A DNA stretch of 64,000 nucleotides from Streptomyces himalayensis subsp. himalayensis (GTDB lineage: Bacteria > Actinomycetota > Actinomycetes > Streptomycetales > Streptomycetaceae). The stretch covers positions 186,001 through 250,000 of the forward strand of contig NZ_JACEHE010000003.1 of NCBI RefSeq assembly GCF_013778455.1, written 5' to 3'. The notes beneath the pieces are model-generated. The model worked only from the letters and a program-made list of their open reading frames with translations, did not search any database and was not told where the DNA came from. The first letter of the stretch is position 1; each line of letters starts with the position of its first letter. The position numbers were made by a program, and so were the translations under genes. This document shows, piece after piece, positions 8,192-17,138 of this stretch.

Positions 8192-9105
8192 CCCCGCTCC
8201 CGCCCAACAGGCCGTCCATGCCGGCAACCGGTGCGAGTCCCGGACACGGTGCAGGTACCGAACGGGACGCAGACCGCGGACGCGGTGCAGGCACCAGCGA
8301 CGACGCGGATTCCGGGCCCGCTGCCGTGGCCGCCGGACTGCCAGGTGCGGCTTCGCGGGCACCTGGCGTGCTCATCGTGGGCGGTGGTTCGCCGATCAGT
8401 GAGGCCATCGCACAGGCATTCACCGCGGATGGATACCAGGTCGCCGGGTGCGGCCTCGTTGCACACGAGCCGTCAAAGGCGTACCAGGCATATTTCGTCG
8501 CGGACTGCGCCGAGCCGGACGGGGCCAGGGGCGCCGTAGCCGGAGCGCTCGACGCGTTCCAGCGGCTGGACGTGCTCGTGCTCGCGGCCGCCGCCATGCC
8601 CATCGCGCGGGCCGCGAACACCACCGACGAACAGTGGCGGCTCGCCCAGTCCGCCACGCTCGACAGCGCCTTCTACCCTGTGCGCGCCGCACTGCCGTAC
8701 CTCGGCAGGGGCTCGGCAATCGTCGCCGTCTCCTCGGTGAACGCCTTTCTGGCCGCTCCGGGTCTCGCCGCGTACGCAGCTGCCAAGGCGGGCGTGGAAG
8801 GTCTGGTCCGGCAGCTCGCCCTCGACTACGGGCCGCGCGGAATCCGGGTCAACGCCGTCGCTCCCGGGATGATCGGCGGCGAAAAGTACCGGAACGTCAC
8901 CGAGGGATATCCGCTGGGCCGTACCGGAACCCCTGAGGAGGTCGCGGCAGCGGTGCACTTCCTCGCCTCCCCAGCCGCCTCGTTCATCACCGGAGCCGTG
9001 CTGCCCGTCGACGGCGGACTCAGCATCTCCTCCCCAGCCGCCTGGCTGCGCCCGGATCTGCGGGCGCGCTTTCTGGACAGAGAGGACCCACCGCCTCATG
9101 CGTGA
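8188..9105 (+). CDS. Short-chain dehydrogenase/reductase with low-complexity N-terminus
   Basis: NAD(P)-dependent SDR fold from about residue 60: VLIVGGGSPISEAIAQAF is a Rossmann start with a degenerate glycine motif; VLAAAAMP, the catalytic Ser in AVSSVNAF, AYAAAKAG with the YxxxK pair, RVNAVAPGMIG and the final VDGG are typical. Residues 1-59 are an odd Gly/Ala/Asp-rich leader containing two imperfect copies of GxGAGTxxDAD. The start at 8188 overlaps the aldolase stop by four bases; a GTG at 8368 would give a leaderless SDR of normal length. Likely oxidises a sugar or sugar acid in the pathway. Confidence 0.85.
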   Translation: MTPLPPNRPSMPATGASPGHGAGTERDADRGRGAGTSDDADSGPAAVAAGLPGAASRAPGVLIVGGGSPISEAIAQAFTADGYQVAGCGLVAHEPSKAYQAYFVADCAEPDGARGAVAGALDAFQRLDVLVLAAAAMPIARAANTTDEQWRLAQSATLDSAFYPVRAALPYLGRGSAIVAVSSVNAFLAAPGLAAYAAAKAGVEGLVRQLALDYGPRGIRVNAVAPGMIGGEKYRNVTEGYPLGRTGTPEEVAAAVHFLASPAASFITGAVLPVDGGLSISSPAAWLRPDLRARFLDREDPPPHA

Positions 9106-11341
9106 GGAGACCGTCCACAGCGATGTCAGCGTCATAGGCGGTGGCCTGGCCGGAGTGTGCGCGGCGATCGCTGCCGCCCGGCTCGGCCGTACCGTCGCTC
9201 TGGTGCACAACCGCCCTGTCGTGGGAGGAAATTCGAGCAGCGAAGTGCGGGTGTGGGTGTGCGGGGCGACCGCCCATGGCGTGCACCGCTGGGCCCGCGA
9301 GACGGGCATCATGGGTGAGCTGTATCTGGAGAATCAGTACCGCAACCCGGATGGCAATCCCTACTACTGGGACCAGGTTGTGCTCGATGCGGTGCGCGCC
9401 GAACCGAATCTGCGGCTCTTCCTCAACACGGACGTCCGTGACGTCGCCGCGGAGCACGGGAAGCGAATCGAGTCCGTCACCGGCTGGACCATGGGCTCCG
9501 AGAAGCTGATCACGTTCTTCTCGCCGGTCTTCGTCGACTGTACCGGCGACGGCCTGATCGGCCATCTCGCGGGAGCCGACTACCGCATCGGACGCGAATC
9601 CCGAGCGGAGCACGGTGAGGAGTGGGCGCCGCCAGAGCCCGACGGGCAACTGCTCGGCAGCACCATCCTGTTCTATACGAAGGACGCCGGACACCCGGTG
9701 AAGTACGTACCTCCGTCCTTCGCCAAGAACATCCTGGACACCCCCATCCCCGAGCACCGACTGATCCGCACCGGCGACAACGGCTGCGACTACTGGTGGG
9801 TGGAATGGGGCGGCGAACTCGACACGGTGCACGACAACGAGCACATCCGCGACGAACTGTGGTCCGTCATCCACGGCATCTGGGACCACATCAAGAACAG
9901 CGGCAGATTCGACGCCGACACCCTCACCCTGGAGTGGGTCGGAGCCGTCCCCGGCAAGCGTGAGTACCGGCGCTTCCTCGGCGACCATGTGCTCACCCAG
10001 ACCGAAGTGATGACCCAGAAGCCCTTCGATGACCGGATCGCGTTCGGCGGCTGGTCGGTGGATCTGCATCCGGTCGAGGGCATGTACGCCGAGAAGCCCG
10101 GTGCCCGCCAGCGCTACTCCGACGGGGTCTACCACATCCCCTTCCGCAGCCTCTATTCACGCAATGTCAGAAATCTACTCTTCGCCGGCCGCAATATTTC
10201 AGCCACGCACATCGCCTTCGGTTCCACCCGGGTCATGGCCACCTGCGCCACCATCGGCGAGGCCGCGGGCACCGGCGCGGCCCTGTGTGCCGCACAGGGC
10301 GTGACCCCGCGCGAACTGGCGGACCGCCGGCTCCCGCTCCTTCAGCAGACCCTGCTCCGGCAGGACGCCTCGCTCATGGGCGTGCGGAACACCGACCCCG
10401 ACGACCTGGCCCGTGCGGCACGTGTCACCGCCTCCAGCACACTCACCAGGCTCACCGTGGAGCCGGGGCCCGGCACTCCCACCACGCCGTGGCCGCTGGA
10501 CCGCGACCTCGGCCTCATACTGCCCGTCGATCCGCGGCTGGACTGCGTGGAACTACTGGTCGACGCACACGCCGGCACCGAGCTGAACATCGAGCTCTGG
10601 GACACCCTGCGCGGCGAGAACGCCGTACCCGCCCACCGTCTGGTCTCCCGCACGGTGCCCGTTCCGGAGGGCAAGGATCAGTGGGTGTCCGCCGATCTGA
10701 CCTGGCAGCCGGACGAGCCGCGCAACGCCGTCGTGGTCGTACGCGCCGATCCGCACGCGTATCTACACCTCGTCGACCAGCGGCGCACCGGTGTGCTCTG
10801 CCTGGCCCGCAAGCTCGCGGGAGAGCCGGGAGTCGACCACGACATCCCGGAGGAGGACGGCCAGCCGGTCGCCGACTGGGTCGCCCGGGGCCTGCGCCGC
10901 CGCAGCTTCTGCTTCCGCGCCGGGCCGACCCGGGCCTACGCCCCGGACAAGGCAGTCGGCGGCTACCAGCGGCCCTTCGGCGGACCGCAGATGTGGCACG
11001 CGGGCGAGCCGGGTGAGGCATGGCTGCGGCTCGACTGGGACACCCCGGTGGAGATCGGCACGGTGCACCTCGTCCTCGACGACGACGTGGACGAGTACCT
11101 CAACAATCTGCACCGGCACCGTACGGAGTTCGAGGTCATGCCGGAGCTGGTCAGCGACTACCGCGTCGAGGCGCTGACGGACGGCGGCAACTGGACGGTC
11201 GTCGCCCAGGAGACCGGCAACCGCCACCGCCACCGGACACACCGGTTCGCCCCAGTCCGTACCGGCGCGCTGCGGGTGGTGGCGGAGGCGACGAACGGCG
11301 CACCGGAGGCGCGGATCGTGGCGCTGCGCGCCTATGCCTGA
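9098..11341 (+). CDS. FAD-dependent oxidoreductase with C-terminal beta-sandwich region
   Basis: Flavoprotein of 747 aa. Residues 8-40 form the FAD-binding Rossmann motif (SVIGGGLAGVCAAIAAARLG, then GGNSSSEVR), followed by VFVDCTGDGLIGHLAGADYR and, near residue 360, LLFAGRNISATHIAFGSTRV and ATIGEAAGTGAALC. This pattern fits the PF12831-type FAD oxidoreductases often found in polysaccharide loci. From about 450 the protein continues for 300 residues with beta-rich sequence (WLRLDWDTPVEIGTVHLVLD near 645) resembling discoidin-like carbohydrate-binding folds. No signal peptide is seen. It overlaps the SDR gene by eight bases and ends operon A. Probable role: oxidation of a sugar hydroxyl; substrate unknown. 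Confidence 0.85.
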   Translation: MREETVHSDVSVIGGGLAGVCAAIAAARLGRTVALVHNRPVVGGNSSSEVRVWVCGATAHGVHRWARETGIMGELYLENQYRNPDGNPYYWDQVVLDAVRAEPNLRLFLNTDVRDVAAEHGKRIESVTGWTMGSEKLITFFSPVFVDCTGDGLIGHLAGADYRIGRESRAEHGEEWAPPEPDGQLLGSTILFYTKDAGHPVKYVPPSFAKNILDTPIPEHRLIRTGDNGCDYWWVEWGGELDTVHDNEHIRDELWSVIHGIWDHIKNSGRFDADTLTLEWVGAVPGKREYRRFLGDHVLTQTEVMTQKPFDDRIAFGGWSVDLHPVEGMYAEKPGARQRYSDGVYHIPFRSLYSRNVRNLLFAGRNISATHIAFGSTRVMATCATIGEAAGTGAALCAAQGVTPRELADRRLPLLQQTLLRQDASLMGVRNTDPDDLARAARVTASSTLTRLTVEPGPGTPTTPWPLDRDLGLILPVDPRLDCVELLVDAHAGTELNIELWDTLRGENAVPAHRLVSRTVPVPEGKDQWVSADLTWQPDEPRNAVVVVRADPHAYLHLVDQRRTGVLCLARKLAGEPGVDHDIPEEDGQPVADWVARGLRRRSFCFRAGPTRAYAPDKAVGGYQRPFGGPQMWHAGEPGEAWLRLDWDTPVEIGTVHLVLDDDVDEYLNNLHRHRTEFEVMPELVSDYRVEALTDGGNWTVVAQETGNRHRHRTHRFAPVRTGALRVVAEATNGAPEARIVALRAYA

Positions 11342-11380
11342 CCGCGCCTGTCGCACGTGTCCGACCGGTCAGGCACAGGA

Positions 11381-11411
11381 CCGTGGACTTGCCCGCGGGG
11401 CAAGTCCACGG
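11381..11411. terminator. Perfect 14-bp hairpin between convergent genes
   Basis: CCGTGGACTTGCCC, a GCG loop and its exact complement form a stem between the FAD oxidoreductase stop (11341) and the GH2 stop (11435). No U-tract follows, which is normal for Streptomyces. Probably a bidirectional terminator. Confidence 0.75.
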
Positions 11412-11434
11412 CACGGTCCCGGTCAAGCCCCTCC

Positions 11435-14068
11435 TTACTTGGTCCTTGCTTCCACCCACTCCGACCAGGCACTCGCCGTGTTGTCGGCGCGCAGGCCGCG
11501 GATGCGGACTCGCACCTGGCGGCCGGAGCCCAGGTCCTCGATACGGCTGAAACCGCGGATGGAGGTGGTCCAGGAGCGGATCAGCTCACCGCTGCGGGCG
11601 TCGGCGACCTCGATGGCGTATGCATGGTCCGCCCCTCCGCCACGCCACTGGAAGACCGCGCCGTCCGCCACCGGCACGAGCACCTGTGCGTCGGGCGGCA
11701 GCGGCCCGGCATCCGCCCCGGGAATGAGCCCGGCCGTCCACTCGGAGGCGGTCTCGCCCGCCGCGGAGACCGCGACGACGCGCACCTTGTACCTGGTCGC
11801 GTTCACCAGTCCCGTGATGTCGCCGTGGTCATCCTTGTAGACGGTGCGGGAGAGGGTCCCCGTGTCTGTGCCTTCCTGCGTCGCCTCGACACGATACGAG
11901 TCGGCTCCCGCGACATGGTCGAAGACCACCCGTACGGCGCCGTCGGCCGCAACGGTCTGGCTGACGCGGGGTGCGGCCGGGGCGGCCAGACGGCGGTCGG
12001 CGACGGCGACTTCGTACCCCTGCGGATCGACCAGCCCGACGTACTCGGTAATGGCCTCCTTCTCCTGCCACCCGTTCGTCTGCCATCCGACGTCCCGGCT
12101 GACGGGCGTGTCCCCCGGGGTGACGTCGGGCAGCGGGATGCGCCGCTCGGCGACCGTGTCGCCGTCGGCGTTCACCGCGCGCCAGTCCAGCCGGTAGCCA
12201 CGCAGAACGCGGCTGGGCAGCTCACCCGCGCTCCGTGGGGTGACCGTGATCCGGGTGCCGCCGTCCGCCGGAGCCAGGGACAGTCCCCGGACCGGGGCGA
12301 ACGCGGCGCGCATCTGGTCGTAGCTGCGCTTCAGACCACCCCATTCGGTCTGCACACCCCACCCGCGCAGCTGGTTGACGGAGGTCCCCTGAAAGCGGCT
12401 GCGGTAGTCGTCGAAGGTCCACCGGGAGGCACCGATCACCCACGGCAGACCGGACAGTTCCGCGGGGATCTGGCCGTCGTACCGCGAGGCGTACTCGACG
12501 CTCTCCCGGTCGGGAGTGAAGGCGTAGCCGTCGCTGCTGAACTCGCTGACGAAGACCGGCTTGTCCGGGTAGTACGTGCGCAGTCGCTGCAGCCTCTGGG
12601 TGTAGTCCCGGTACATGTTGACGGAGATGAAGTCGGTGTACTGGAGCGCTTCGTCCTCCGGACCGTCGATCTCGCTGAAGGTGTTGCTGACATACGTCAG
12701 GGGGCGCGAGTCGTCGAGCTCGGCGCGGGTGTAGTCGATCAACGTCCTGACGAAGTTCCGGCCCACCTCCTCAGTGCCCTTGATCTCGTTCGCCACGGAC
12801 CACGCAAAAATAGAAGCGTGGTTGGCGTCCCGGTGCACCATCTCGCGCAACTCGGGCTTCCAGCGCTCGGGATCGAGGGAGGCGCCCTTCCCCCAGACGG
12901 AGATCTCGGCGATGTTGAGCATCCCGACCTCGTCGAGGTAGTCAAGGAGATCGGGCGACTGCGGGACATGGTGGATACGGGTCATGTCCGCCCCTGCCTG
13001 CTTCATACGGTCGATCTCGGCGCGGATGACGGACAGCGGCTCGGTGGCGCCGTACACGCGGTCGCCGGGGACGCGGTTGAAGCCCGCGGTGCGGATGCGT
13101 TCGCCGTTGAGTGTCAGGCCGTCGGGCAACACCTCGATCTTGCGGACGCCGAAGCGGTCCGAGAGAGCATAGGTGAGCTCCTCGCCGTCGGTCAGGGTGA
13201 GGGTGGAACGGTAGAGGGTCGGGCGGTCGGTGGACCACAGTTCGTGCGAGCCCTTGGGCAGAGTGGTCGTCAGCCGGACCGTCTTCGTGGAGCCGGCCGG
13301 CACGGTCACGTCCGGGCCGGCAGGTGCCTCGGGGCGCAGTGCTCCGGAGTGCAGGGGACGGCCCGCTCTATCGGTGAGCGTGCCGCTGAGGCGCACGGTC
13401 CGTTCGCGGTCGGAGGCATTGGAGAGGGTGACCTTGGTGGCCACCTCAGCGGTGCCGCCCTCCAGTTCGGGCTCGGCGGTGACGTGCTGTCTCTCGATGC
13501 GCACTGCCGGGTCGACGGTGAGGGTGACGGGGCGCGAGATGCCGCCCCAGGGCCAAGTGGCGCCGATGGCCTCGTCGTTGTTGGCCTTGATGATGAGGGT
13601 GTTGGGACCGCCGTCGGTCTTCAGCAGCTCGGTGACGTTGTACTCGAAGGGCGTGTATCCACCGATGTGGGTGCCGAGCCGGGTGCCGTTGAGCCAGACC
13701 GTCGCGGTGTAGCTGACGGCTTCGAAGTGCAGGCGGGCGATCTTGTCATCGCCGAGACGGGGGGTGTCGAAGCTCCGCCGGTACCAGGCATCCCCTTGAT
13801 GATTGGCGTACTTGTCACGCATATCCCAATTACCCGGTACGGGCAATTTATCCCACGTCGCGGCATCGGGGTCGGTGGTGAACTCCCATATCCCGCCGAG
13901 GTCGGTGATGCGCTGTCCGGCGGGCACCTGGCGCCCGGGCCCGTCGGAGTCGGGGACTGGGGCATCCGGGGCAGAGCGCCCGTCGGCCGTGGCGCCCGCC
14001 GGTGCGGAGAGCACCACGAGGAGCCCGGTGAGCGCGACGGCCAGGAAGGGGCGCAGCGGTCTGCGCAT
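11435..14068 (-). CDS. Secreted glycoside hydrolase family 2 enzyme
   Basis: Predicted exported beta-galactosidase/beta-glucuronidase-type enzyme of 877 aa. The ATG at 14068 has AGGAAG upstream and begins a signal peptide (MRRPLRPFLAVALTGLLVVL, cleaved near AGATADG). Then come a GH2 sugar-binding domain (WEFTTDP, VPGNWDMRDKY, AWYRRSF, about 45-200), an immunoglobulin-like domain, and the TIM barrel (GFNRVPGDRVYG, TRIHHVPQSP) with acid/base Glu in AWSVANEIKG and nucleophile Glu in PVFVSEFSS. Two FN3-like modules end the protein (from about 700). Codons upstream of 14068 are open but not protein-like. It converges on operon A and shares an intergenic region with the IclR gene. Confidence 0.9.
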   Translation of the reverse strand: MRRPLRPFLAVALTGLLVVLSAPAGATADGRSAPDAPVPDSDGPGRQVPAGQRITDLGGIWEFTTDPDAATWDKLPVPGNWDMRDKYANHQGDAWYRRSFDTPRLGDDKIARLHFEAVSYTATVWLNGTRLGTHIGGYTPFEYNVTELLKTDGGPNTLIIKANNDEAIGATWPWGGISRPVTLTVDPAVRIERQHVTAEPELEGGTAEVATKVTLSNASDRERTVRLSGTLTDRAGRPLHSGALRPEAPAGPDVTVPAGSTKTVRLTTTLPKGSHELWSTDRPTLYRSTLTLTDGEELTYALSDRFGVRKIEVLPDGLTLNGERIRTAGFNRVPGDRVYGATEPLSVIRAEIDRMKQAGADMTRIHHVPQSPDLLDYLDEVGMLNIAEISVWGKGASLDPERWKPELREMVHRDANHASIFAWSVANEIKGTEEVGRNFVRTLIDYTRAELDDSRPLTYVSNTFSEIDGPEDEALQYTDFISVNMYRDYTQRLQRLRTYYPDKPVFVSEFSSDGYAFTPDRESVEYASRYDGQIPAELSGLPWVIGASRWTFDDYRSRFQGTSVNQLRGWGVQTEWGGLKRSYDQMRAAFAPVRGLSLAPADGGTRITVTPRSAGELPSRVLRGYRLDWRAVNADGDTVAERRIPLPDVTPGDTPVSRDVGWQTNGWQEKEAITEYVGLVDPQGYEVAVADRRLAAPAAPRVSQTVAADGAVRVVFDHVAGADSYRVEATQEGTDTGTLSRTVYKDDHGDITGLVNATRYKVRVVAVSAAGETASEWTAGLIPGADAGPLPPDAQVLVPVADGAVFQWRGGGADHAYAIEVADARSGELIRSWTTSIRGFSRIEDLGSGRQVRVRIRGLRADNTASAWSEWVEARTK

Positions 14069-14128
14069 GAGAGAACTTCCTTTCAGGAAATCTCGATGAA
14101 TCGAGACGCATCGGGCAGCAGCGATCCT

Positions 14129-14267
14129 CTGCAATCGACATCTACATTGCAGGAAGAGTTGCCATATGTTGCAGTCACGTCAACCCTTCTTGCATGTTCA
14201 GCTGCACACCCACCGCAGGAAGTCTTGACGTGAGGAGCGACGTGGGCAACGATCCCGCATATTGCAA
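14129..14267. promoter_or_regulatory. Divergent regulatory region with five TTGCA elements
   Basis: Between the GH2 gene and the IclR gene lie CTGCAAT and ATTGCAG as a perfect inverted repeat (14129-14152, 10-base spacer), GTTGCAG (14168-14174), TTGCAT (14190-14195) and ATTGCAA (14261-14267). The shared core suggests IclR sites controlling both directions; the paired motif near 5985 would add operon A to the regulon. Confidence 0.5.
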
Positions 14268-14288
14268 GCGATATTCAAGGACGTGGGT

Positions 14289-15152
14289 ATGGCTTCCGAT
14301 CAGGGCAACAACCAGAGCGTGGAACGGGCGCTGTCGGTACTGCAGACGTTCGTCACCGGCCACCCCGAGTTACGGGTGTCCGATGTCGTGCGCCTGACCG
14401 GACTTGGCACCTCCACCACGTCGCGGCTGCTCACCACCCTTGAATCGCTCGACTTCGTCGAGCGGGACAGGGTCAGCGGTCTCTACCGCCTCGGCATGGC
14501 ACCCATCACGCTGGGCGGGGTCGCCGTCAACAACCACCCTGTGCACCGGGAGACCAGACAGCTCGCCCAGGAACTCTCGGCCCGGCTGGGGCTCGGGGCC
14601 AATGTCGCCGTGCGCCGGGGCGCCGCGCTCTTCTATCTGCTCAACTTCGAAGGCCGGCTCGCTCCGCGGTCCACCGTCCTCACCGGGCAGCGCAAGCCGC
14701 TCCACGCCACAGGCCTCGGCAAGTGCCTGCTGCTCAGCCTCGATGGCGCCGAGCGCCGCGCGCTGCTCCCCGGTGAGTCGCTGCACGGCTACACCCCGCA
14801 CACCATCACCTCGCACGAGCGCCTCGACGCCGAACTCGCCACCGTGCGGCAGCGCGGCTACGCCATGGAGATCGAGGAACTGGCGCACGGCCGCTCGTGC
14901 GTGGCGGCCCCGATCCGGGACCGTTCAGGCGAGATCGTCGCCGCGATCTCCATCTCGGGTCCACTGTCGGCCGTCGCCCTCGACCGCCGTGAGGAGGAGC
15001 TGTCGCGTGCCGTGATCGAGGCCGCCGACTCGATCAGTGTCGGCCTCGGCTATACCGGCCCGGCCGGGGGCACCTTCGTTGGCCCCGGCGGCCATGTCGA
15101 CCCCGTGAACGGCGAGTCGGCACCGACCGCGCTGGAGAGGACCCGGCCATGA
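14289..15152 (+). CDS. IclR-family transcriptional regulator
   Basis: A 287-residue IclR regulator. Residues 6-65 give the N-terminal winged helix (QSVERALSVLQTF, VSDVVRLTGLGTSTTSRLLT, YRLG), and the C-terminal effector-binding domain has LHATGLGKCLL, the GYAMEIEELAHGRSCVAAP stretch and GEIVAAISISGP, all family hallmarks. ATG 14289 is preferred over a TTG at 14262 because AAGGACG precedes it. The gene overlaps the following ABC permease by four bases, so regulator and importer are co-expressed. Effector probably a small acid or sugar made by the pathway; repressor or activator is not decidable here. Confidence 0.9.
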   Translation: MASDQGNNQSVERALSVLQTFVTGHPELRVSDVVRLTGLGTSTTSRLLTTLESLDFVERDRVSGLYRLGMAPITLGGVAVNNHPVHRETRQLAQELSARLGLGANVAVRRGAALFYLLNFEGRLAPRSTVLTGQRKPLHATGLGKCLLLSLDGAERRALLPGESLHGYTPHTITSHERLDAELATVRQRGYAMEIEELAHGRSCVAAPIRDRSGEIVAAISISGPLSAVALDRREEELSRAVIEAADSISVGLGYTGPAGGTFVGPGGHVDPVNGESAPTALERTRP

Positions 15153-16123
15153 GTACGACTACGCCCCGATCGGGCATTCGCAGCGGACAGAACAAAAGAC
15201 AAGAAAAGCACGAACAGCACAGACAGTACGGACCATACGGACGGCGACAGTCCGGGCTGTCCGACGGCGCGTTCGCCCTGCTGCTGACCGGGCCCGGAGT
15301 GGCCCTCTTTGCCGCGATCATCGTCTACCCGCTGATCGCGGCATTGGTCACCGGCTTCTTCAAGCAGTCGCTGGTGGTCCCCGGCCGTACCTTCGTCGGC
15401 CTGGACAACTTCAGGGAGGTGCTGGCTGACGACTTCTGGACGATCCTCCAGCAGACCCTTGTCTTCACCGTCGGTGCGACCGTCCTGCCGTTCCTCATCG
15501 GCTTCGCGCTGGCCCTCGCGCTCAACTCGGGCCTCAAGGGCAGCAGTTTTCTGCGCGGCCTCTTCCTCTTCCCCTGGGTGATTCCCGGAGTCGTGGTCTC
15601 CTTCCTTTGGATGTGGATCTTCAATGCGAACTACGGTGTCCTGAACGGCATCCTGATCAACACCGGCTTCATCGATGAGAGCGTGACCTGGCTCGGCGAA
15701 CCGGCCACCGCCATGCTCGCCGTGATCATCACCAAGACCTGGGCGAGCTTCCCCTGGATGATGGTGATGCTGCTCGCCGGCCTGCAGACGGTGCCCAAGG
15801 AACTGCAGGAGGCTGCCGCCATCGACGGCGCGGGCATGGTGGGCCGCTTCTTCGCCGTCACCTGGCCGCAGGTGCGCGGAGTTGCCGCCATCGCCGTGCT
15901 GCTGGAGTTCATCTGGAACTTCCAGCACTTCGACACGATCTTCGTGCTGACCGGCGGTGGCCCCGCCGGGACCACCGAGACCTTCGCCGTCGCCGTCTAC
16001 CAGACCGCGTTCAAGGGCTTCGACCTGGGCCGGGCCACCGCTCTGGGCGGACTGTGGATGCTGCTTCTGCTCCTCCTGGTCGCCGTCTATCTGAGGATCT
16101 CCGAGCGAAAGAGCGTGCGATGA
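15149..16123 (+). CDS. Sugar ABC transporter permease (MalF type), importer 1
   Basis: Membrane subunit of a carbohydrate uptake importer, 324 aa. A charged, glutamine-rich N-terminal tail (residues 1-35) precedes six predicted helices (from ALLLTGPGVALFAAIIVYPL onward). The cytoplasmic EAA loop reads ELQEAAAIDGAGMVGRF, where the ATPase docks, and the final periplasmic loop has FVLTGGGPAG as in MalF/UgpA relatives. It overlaps the IclR gene upstream and the next permease downstream by four bases each. No ATPase gene lies in this operon. Confidence 0.9.
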   Translation: MSTTTPRSGIRSGQNKRQEKHEQHRQYGPYGRRQSGLSDGAFALLLTGPGVALFAAIIVYPLIAALVTGFFKQSLVVPGRTFVGLDNFREVLADDFWTILQQTLVFTVGATVLPFLIGFALALALNSGLKGSSFLRGLFLFPWVIPGVVVSFLWMWIFNANYGVLNGILINTGFIDESVTWLGEPATAMLAVIITKTWASFPWMMVMLLAGLQTVPKELQEAAAIDGAGMVGRFFAVTWPQVRGVAAIAVLLEFIWNFQHFDTIFVLTGGGPAGTTETFAVAVYQTAFKGFDLGRATALGGLWMLLLLLLVAVYLRISERKSVR

Positions 16124-17070
16124 CCACCGTGCAGCTCCCCACCAGCCCTGCCACGGCTGAGGACGACGCTCGGCGACCCCGCACCGCGCTCCGCGTCCGG
16201 CTCCGCCGCCGACGCGGCAGCCGGGGCCGGAGCCGAATGAGGCCCGACGTTCTGCGCTCCCGTGTCGCCGCCTGGACCGCGATCGCTGTGCTCGGCTTCT
16301 TCGGCATGGCGCCCGTTTACTGGCTCCTCATCACCGCCTTCACCCCGGCCGAGGACGTCTTCCGGTTCCCGCCGCGGCTGCTCCCCACCGAGCTCACCCT
16401 CGCGCACTTCTCCGCCCTCGCCCAGAACAACCAGCTCTTCCGCTATCTGGTCAACTCCCTGCTCGTCGCCTTGATCACCGCGGTGCTGAGCGTCGTTGTC
16501 GCCACCTACATGGCATATTCGTTCTCCAAGTTCCGCTATCGAGGGCGTCGTTCGCTGATGAACCTCGTTCTGGCATCGCAGATGTTCCCGCAGGCAGTTC
16601 TGCTGATCACCCTCTACACCGTGTTCAGCAGCTTCGGGCTGCTGAACACCTACACCGCGCTGGTGCTGTCCTTCACCACGTTCACCATGCCGCTGTGCGT
16701 ATGGATGCTGAAGGGCATCTTCGACACCATCCCGGACGCCCTGCTCGAAGCCGCGGCGATCGACGGGGCCTCGCGCTGGCGCACCCTGCACACGATCGTC
16801 GCACCGCTCGCCGCACCCGGCATGGTCGCCGCTGCTCTCTTCGCCTTCGTCCGCGGCTGGAACGACTTCATCTTCGCCCTGACCCTCGCCGACAAGGAGA
16901 AGCAGACACTGCCGCCCGGTCTGGTGAACACCTACATAGGCGAGTTCCAGACGGCTTGGCCGCAGTTGATGGCAGCCTCCCTGGTGGTCTCCCTGCCGGT
17001 CGTCGTCGCCTTCATGTTCCTCCAGCGCTATCTGGTCGGCGGTCTCACCGCCGGCGCGGTCAAGAGCTGA
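16120..17070 (+). CDS. Sugar ABC transporter permease (MalG type), importer 1
   Basis: Second membrane subunit of the same importer, 316 aa. After a very basic, arginine-rich cytoplasmic tail (residues 15-45) come six helices, with VYWLLITAF, the conserved F-x-x-Y-L-x-N-S-L segment (FRYLVNSLLVALITAV) and the EAA loop LLEAAAIDGASRWRTL. The arrangement matches the CUT1 family, which imports oligosaccharides. The start is the ATG of an ATGA overlap. Works with the permease before it and the lipoprotein after it. Confidence 0.9.
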   Translation: MTTVQLPTSPATAEDDARRPRTALRVRLRRRRGSRGRSRMRPDVLRSRVAAWTAIAVLGFFGMAPVYWLLITAFTPAEDVFRFPPRLLPTELTLAHFSALAQNNQLFRYLVNSLLVALITAVLSVVVATYMAYSFSKFRYRGRRSLMNLVLASQMFPQAVLLITLYTVFSSFGLLNTYTALVLSFTTFTMPLCVWMLKGIFDTIPDALLEAAAIDGASRWRTLHTIVAPLAAPGMVAAALFAFVRGWNDFIFALTLADKEKQTLPPGLVNTYIGEFQTAWPQLMAASLVVSLPVVVAFMFLQRYLVGGLTAGAVKS

Positions 17071-17122
17071 CCCGTCTCCCGCTGACCCGTCTCCCGCTGA
17101 TCCGCTTTCCCGCTGATCCACT
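17066..17122 (+). repeat. Short tandem repeat (about 15 bp, four units)
   Basis: Four near-copies of a 15-16 base unit, GCTGACCCGTCTCCC then drifting GCTGATCCGCTTTCCC-like forms, begin at the permease stop and end just before the ribosome-binding site of the solute-binding gene. Each unit carries a stop-like TGA. Probable replication slippage; may set spacing or mRNA structure between the two genes. Confidence 0.75.
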
Positions 17123-17138
17123 CCGTAGGAGATCCGCA

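Noticed and set aside
11357..14233. A 958-codon plus-strand frame across the GH2 gene
   Set aside because: Antisense mirror of the GH2 frame; no domain resemblance, while the minus strand has a signal peptide and both catalytic Glu motifs.
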